This document shows, piece after piece, positions 63,001 through 64,000 of a stretch of 64,000 bases of DNA. Each line of letters starts with the position of its first letter. Position 1 is the first letter of the stretch. This DNA is from Apostichopus japonicus. Taxonomy: Eukaryota > Echinodermata > Holothuroidea > Aspidochirotida > Stichopodidae. The notes below the pieces were generated by a model. That model made no database searches. It saw only the letters and a list, made by a program, of their open reading frames with translations, and had not been told where the DNA came from. The DNA lies in contig NC_092570.1 in the NCBI RefSeq assembly GCF_037975245.1, forward strand, positions 1,116,501 through 1,180,500. The letters are read 5' to 3'. The position numbers were made by a program, and so were the translations under genes.

Positions 63001-63195
63001 CCTATTCTCTTGTTAGACTGAAATGCCTGAATCTTGAGAAGAATCTCATCCAAGCTGTGCCTCATTTGAAGGCAGTCAGTGGTAGACATGTTGCCATAGA
63101 GAGTGAGAGTAACTCCGCTAACTCCACGCCACGGAAACGACGATCTAAATCAGGGAGAAGTAGGTCACAGACGCCCGACAGTGCCTCTAGTAAAA
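15734..63195 (+). CDS. XRRA1: XRRA1 (X-ray radiation resistance-associated 1) leucine-rich-repeat protein, 5' seven coding exons, partial
   Basis: Coding exons are 15734-15830, 19924-20096, 28248-28392, 31982-32079, 35486-35631, 51403-51513 and 63017-63195. All junctions are GT-AG with continuous phase, giving 316 codons plus 1 nt. The ATG sits in a strong ACCATGG context. The N-terminus carries KLDDG and CFPARKIL, followed by a Lys-rich segment, then LDGFFLLKHCCVDDPNDLCN, a family signature. Leucine-rich repeats follow at about 139-275 (LEIPLNGL, LDLSYNNL, LHLSGNQL, LSLDDNQL, LNLEKNLI). ASLAGLRRLK also matches vertebrate XRRA1. Exon 7 ends in a basic Ser/Arg-rich stretch (TPRKRRSKSGRSRS). 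The vertebrate protein is nuclear and cytoplasmic; its name comes from altered expression in radiation-resistant cells, and its mechanism is not well known. The remaining C-terminal part lies beyond the window. Confidence 0.93.
15831..19923 (+). other. XRRA1 intron 1
   Basis: GT-AG intron of about 4.1 kb. The first 700 bp carry many AGGCCTA/TAGGCCTA-type words; the rest is AT-rich. No transposon or nested gene is recognised. Confidence 0.7.
19924..20096 (+). CDS. XRRA1: XRRA1 coding exon 2
   Basis: Acceptor CTTTTAG after a T/C-rich tract, donor GTAAGA. It encodes GAWLVAQRIEQNNRLKAALV through ETPEDETGDLITPGLLDGFFL, ending on a codon boundary. Confidence 0.92.
22060..22083. repeat. Poly-C run
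   Basis: A nearly uninterrupted run of about 18 C, broken by one G, followed by CCCC. Exact length is likely to be unreliable in any assembly. Confidence 0.8.
27802..27887. repeat. (CCT)n/(CTT)n microsatellite
   Basis: About 24 CCT units are followed by four CTT units. Read on the minus strand it makes a poly-Glu open frame, which is a by-product of the repeat. Confidence 0.95.
28248..28392 (+). CDS. XRRA1: XRRA1 coding exon 3
   Basis: Acceptor ACTCACAG, donor GTAAGT. It encodes LKHCCVDDPNDLCNVNIAAQ and then EEDFELFQNVVFINAGENLL, strongly characteristic of XRRA1. Confidence 0.94.
28668..28792. repeat. CCCTC-rich low-complexity tract
   Basis: Repeated imperfect CTCCCTCC/ACTCCCTC units over about 125 bp. 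The complementary strand is G-run rich and could form G-quadruplexes. Confidence 0.75.
29578..29613. repeat. (TA)n microsatellite
   Basis: An alternating TA run of about 36 bp with one interruption. Confidence 0.9.
31500..31550 (-). mobile_element. L2/SINE-type 3' tail, minus orientation
   Basis: On the minus strand the sequence reads CAGAGCGCTACATCAAATTT, then GGTATTGTTATTATTATT. This is a variant of the GCGCTATATAA-plus-trinucleotide tail at 3501-3578. Only the tail is recognisable, and the rest is diverged or truncated. Confidence 0.45.
31982..32079 (+). CDS. XRRA1: XRRA1 coding exon 4
   Basis: Acceptor ATGAACAG, donor GTAGGA. It encodes SFKGFINLQQLEIPLNGLRG and LDVSLSDFPSLQ, the first clear leucine-rich repeats. 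Confidence 0.92.
34379..34386. repeat. Target-site duplication, left copy
   Basis: CTTTTGAG, identical to the right flank of the hAT-like element. Confidence 0.85.
34387..34876. mobile_element. Non-autonomous hAT-like DNA transposon (MITE), 490 bp
   Basis: The left end reads CAGGGGCATAGCGAAGGGG; the right end, reverse-complemented, reads CTGGGGCGTAGCGAGCGGGG. These form terminal inverted repeats starting C(A/T)GGGGC. The element is flanked on both sides by the same 8-bp sequence CTTTTGAG (34379-34386 and 34877-34884), as expected of an 8-bp target-site duplication made by hAT transposases. No transposase is encoded. The interior contains a 138-bp tandem duplication. The intact duplication implies a fairly young insertion. 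The superfamily call rests on TIR start and TSD length. Confidence 0.85.
34431..34707. repeat. 138-bp internal tandem duplication in the hAT-like element
   Basis: Units start at 34431 and 34569 with TTTGATTTGCCGACGGATCT. Each contains a G-rich run (GGGGGAGGGG) followed by a C-rich run (CCCCTCCCC) that can pair with it, giving potential stem-loops or G-quadruplexes. Confidence 0.85.
34877..34884. repeat. Target-site duplication, right copy
   Basis: CTTTTGAG, identical to the left flank of the hAT-like element. Confidence 0.85.
35486..35631 (+). CDS. XRRA1: XRRA1 coding exon 5
   Basis: Acceptor TTTTACAG, donor GTAAGG. It encodes TLDLSYNNLSKSDIVALGVL and KLKVLHLSGNQLRSLPAEMQ, two canonical leucine-rich repeats. 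Confidence 0.95.
42674..42730. repeat. 57-nt near-perfect hairpin
   Basis: Two 26-bp arms (42674-42699 and 42705-42730) are reverse complements with one mismatch around a 5-nt loop. The arms include ATATTGTGGGTTTATT. Imperfect pairing continues outward (GTTG...CAAC). It sits at the left edge of the AT-rich tract. It may be a MITE remnant, a replication-error palindrome or a structured RNA element; nothing in the sequence decides between these. Confidence 0.85.
43853..44812. repeat. Satellite-like array, seven ~137-bp monomers of two alternating types
   Basis: Monomers start at about 43853, 43990, 44126, 44265, 44401, 44540 and 44676, each with the box CAAAGCATC. Copies 2, 4 and 6 (TTTAAATTGAATTTATATT) differ from copies 3 and 5 (TTTCATTTGAATATAATTT), and spacing alternates 139/136 bp. 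The pair at 44126-44400 is nearly identical to 44401-44675, so the array grew recently by a 275-bp dimer. The outer copies are more diverged. Confidence 0.92.
48514..48675. repeat. (TA)n-rich microsatellite with CATA/CACA interruptions
   Basis: About 160 bp of mainly TA dinucleotides, broken by TACACACATA and similar blocks. Tyr/Ile-rich open frames across it are by-products of the repeat. Confidence 0.95.
51403..51513 (+). CDS. XRRA1: XRRA1 coding exon 6
   Basis: Acceptor CCTTTACAG after a T/C tract, donor GTAAGT. It encodes SDSKTILMPGFALLEELSLD, then DNQLSDLTTFASLAGLR. The Ser and Arg codons are split across the flanking junctions. Confidence 0.93.
52182..52233. repeat. (TA)n microsatellite
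   Basis: About 50 bp of TA with two small interruptions. Confidence 0.9.
53395..53422. repeat. 14-bp tandem repeat, ATTAACATTAATTA
   Basis: Two direct copies of an A/T-only unit apart from one C. Confidence 0.6.
54490..54572. repeat. (AATG/AATA)n microsatellite
   Basis: Imperfect tetramers AATA, AATG and GTGA continue for about 80 bp. Confidence 0.8.
55304..55325. repeat. (ATA)n microsatellite, possible reversed retroposon tail
   Basis: About seven AAT/ATA units followed by ACTCATAATACAGTGAATTTGTATAG. This order is reminiscent of a reverse-oriented L2/SINE tail, but the GCGCTATA box is not preserved. Confidence 0.5.
56652..56806. repeat. Imperfect (CATA)n microsatellite
   Basis: About 150 bp of CATA units with substitutions, including two copies of TACATACTTCACCCA. 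Tyr/Cys/Met-rich and Thr/His-rich open frames across it are repeat artefacts. Confidence 0.85.
57541..57582. repeat. Short (CATA)n microsatellite
   Basis: About ten CATA or CACA units. Confidence 0.8.
59945..60067. repeat. Pure (CATA)n microsatellite
   Basis: About 30 uninterrupted CATA/TACA units. The purity suggests ongoing length change. Met-Tyr-Val-Cys open frames on the minus strand are by-products. Confidence 0.97.
63017..63195 (+). CDS. XRRA1: XRRA1 coding exon 7
   Basis: Acceptor CTTGTTAG. It encodes LKCLNLEKNLIQAVPHLKAV, then the basic Ser/Arg/Lys-rich stretch STPRKRRSKSGRSRSQTPDS. The frame would reach a TAA 12 nt past the proposed end, but a strong GTAAGA donor at 63196 and the much longer size of known XRRA1 proteins favour splicing onward. 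Confidence 0.88.
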
Positions 63196-64000
63196 GTAAG
63201 AAATAATTGCCACCTTTCCGTTAGACTGTTATTCACATGTAATGTGTAGAAGATGTAGGCAAGTCTAAATTGGATTCTTTGCGTGGCCCCCAAAATGAAC
63301 ACCAAATCCTTTCCTGTTGGGTTCCACCCGGTCCAAATTACATGTTTGTAACCCAAAGAAGGATTATATATTTTTGAAGAAGCCTTTGGTTTCAATTTTC
63401 TGTATCCCAATTTCTGGAACCAAATAATTTGTCACACATAGCACAGAATTTTACTACAGAACTACTTAAGGCCTGTAATAGTGTGGGGAAAAAAAGAACA
63501 AAAAAGTACCTTTCATAGTGGAGGGAGGGGGGGGGGTGGTCCATTGGCTTAATTTACAGTTGCTCTAAGCCAGCTTGCTATAGTGAGTACATCATTGTTC
63601 AAAGTGGAGGAGGTGGGTGATGGGAAAAGGCAGAAATGGATTATAGTCAATTTTGTTAATCACTTAAAACGATCCTTTCAGTGTTATATCAAGGTGCAAT
63701 AAAAGGTGCAAAAGTAGAAAGGTTGTCCATAATTTGCCTCTGTAATGTCAGTAAGATTTTAAAGACTAAGAGGACATCTCAAACTTCCCCATCGCCCTCC
63801 AAGACCCTGAATCCCTTAGTGTTTAATTTGGCTTAGTACATGTGAACTCTATATGCTAACTTGGAATCATCGTTTTCTTTGTAGTCCCTTCTTCATTTTT
63901 GCCTCTGCCTTAGCAGAGAAAAAATGACCAGAGAAAGGTGACCATAATTGGCGATATTTACAATTTTTTTCCGCTCAAAATGATAGAAGAAAAACAGAAG
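63196..64000 (+). other. Start of XRRA1 intron 7
   Basis: Begins with GTAAGA. No further leucine-rich exon is recognisable before the window ends. A G-rich patch lies at about 63520-63540. Confidence 0.6.

Larger units (their letters stand above)
51514..63016 (+). other. XRRA1 intron 6 (about 11.5 kb)
   Basis: GT-AG intron. It carries (TA)n, (AATG/AATA)n, (ATA)n, (CATA)n and poly-C/G tracts, listed separately. I recognise no nested gene, tRNA or transposon with intact ends. Confidence 0.7.

Overview
The window is animal nuclear DNA. Genes are split by GT-AG introns, the sequence is AT-rich, and it carries many microsatellites, satellite-like tandem arrays and non-autonomous transposon debris. 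Conserved protein content, the abundance of TAGGCCTA-type words and remnants with an L2/SINE-type 3' tail suggest a marine invertebrate deuterostome, most likely an echinoderm. That placement is inference from general appearance and no species can be named. There is no operon, CRISPR array, phage or plasmid content.

Three protein-coding genes can be rebuilt exon by exon with matching splice phases. (1) At 861-3783 (+) lies a complete four-exon gene for a HAD-family phosphatase of the pseudouridine-5'-phosphatase type (PUDP/HDHD1), 233 aa, with all four HAD motifs. (2) At 7427-14172 (-) lies a complete eight-exon gene for NKAP, an RS-rich nuclear protein of 410 aa with the conserved C-terminal SynMuv-type domain. 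(3) From 15734 to beyond 63195 (+) lies the first seven coding exons (316 codons plus 1 nt) of XRRA1, a leucine-rich-repeat protein; its 3' part is outside the window. NKAP and XRRA1 are head-to-head with about 1.56 kb between start codons, so they may share a bidirectional promoter region. PUDP and NKAP converge. The three genes share no obvious pathway.

Most of the right-hand three quarters is XRRA1 intron, including introns of about 15.8 kb and 11.5 kb. These hold a non-autonomous hAT-like element with 8-bp target duplications (34387-34876), a 57-nt near-perfect hairpin (42674-42730), an AT-rich tract (about 42.7-48.7 kb) with a seven-copy ~137-bp array of alternating monomer types (43853-44812), and long (TA)n, (CATA)n and (CTC)n tracts. 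The NKAP introns hold a 17-bp minisatellite of about 30 copies with an internal palindrome and a 70-bp tandem array. The NKAP stop-codon region has been tandemly duplicated just downstream.

No clearly new biological system is visible. The most interesting items are repeat structures and the promoter-proximal clustering of TAGGCCTA words.
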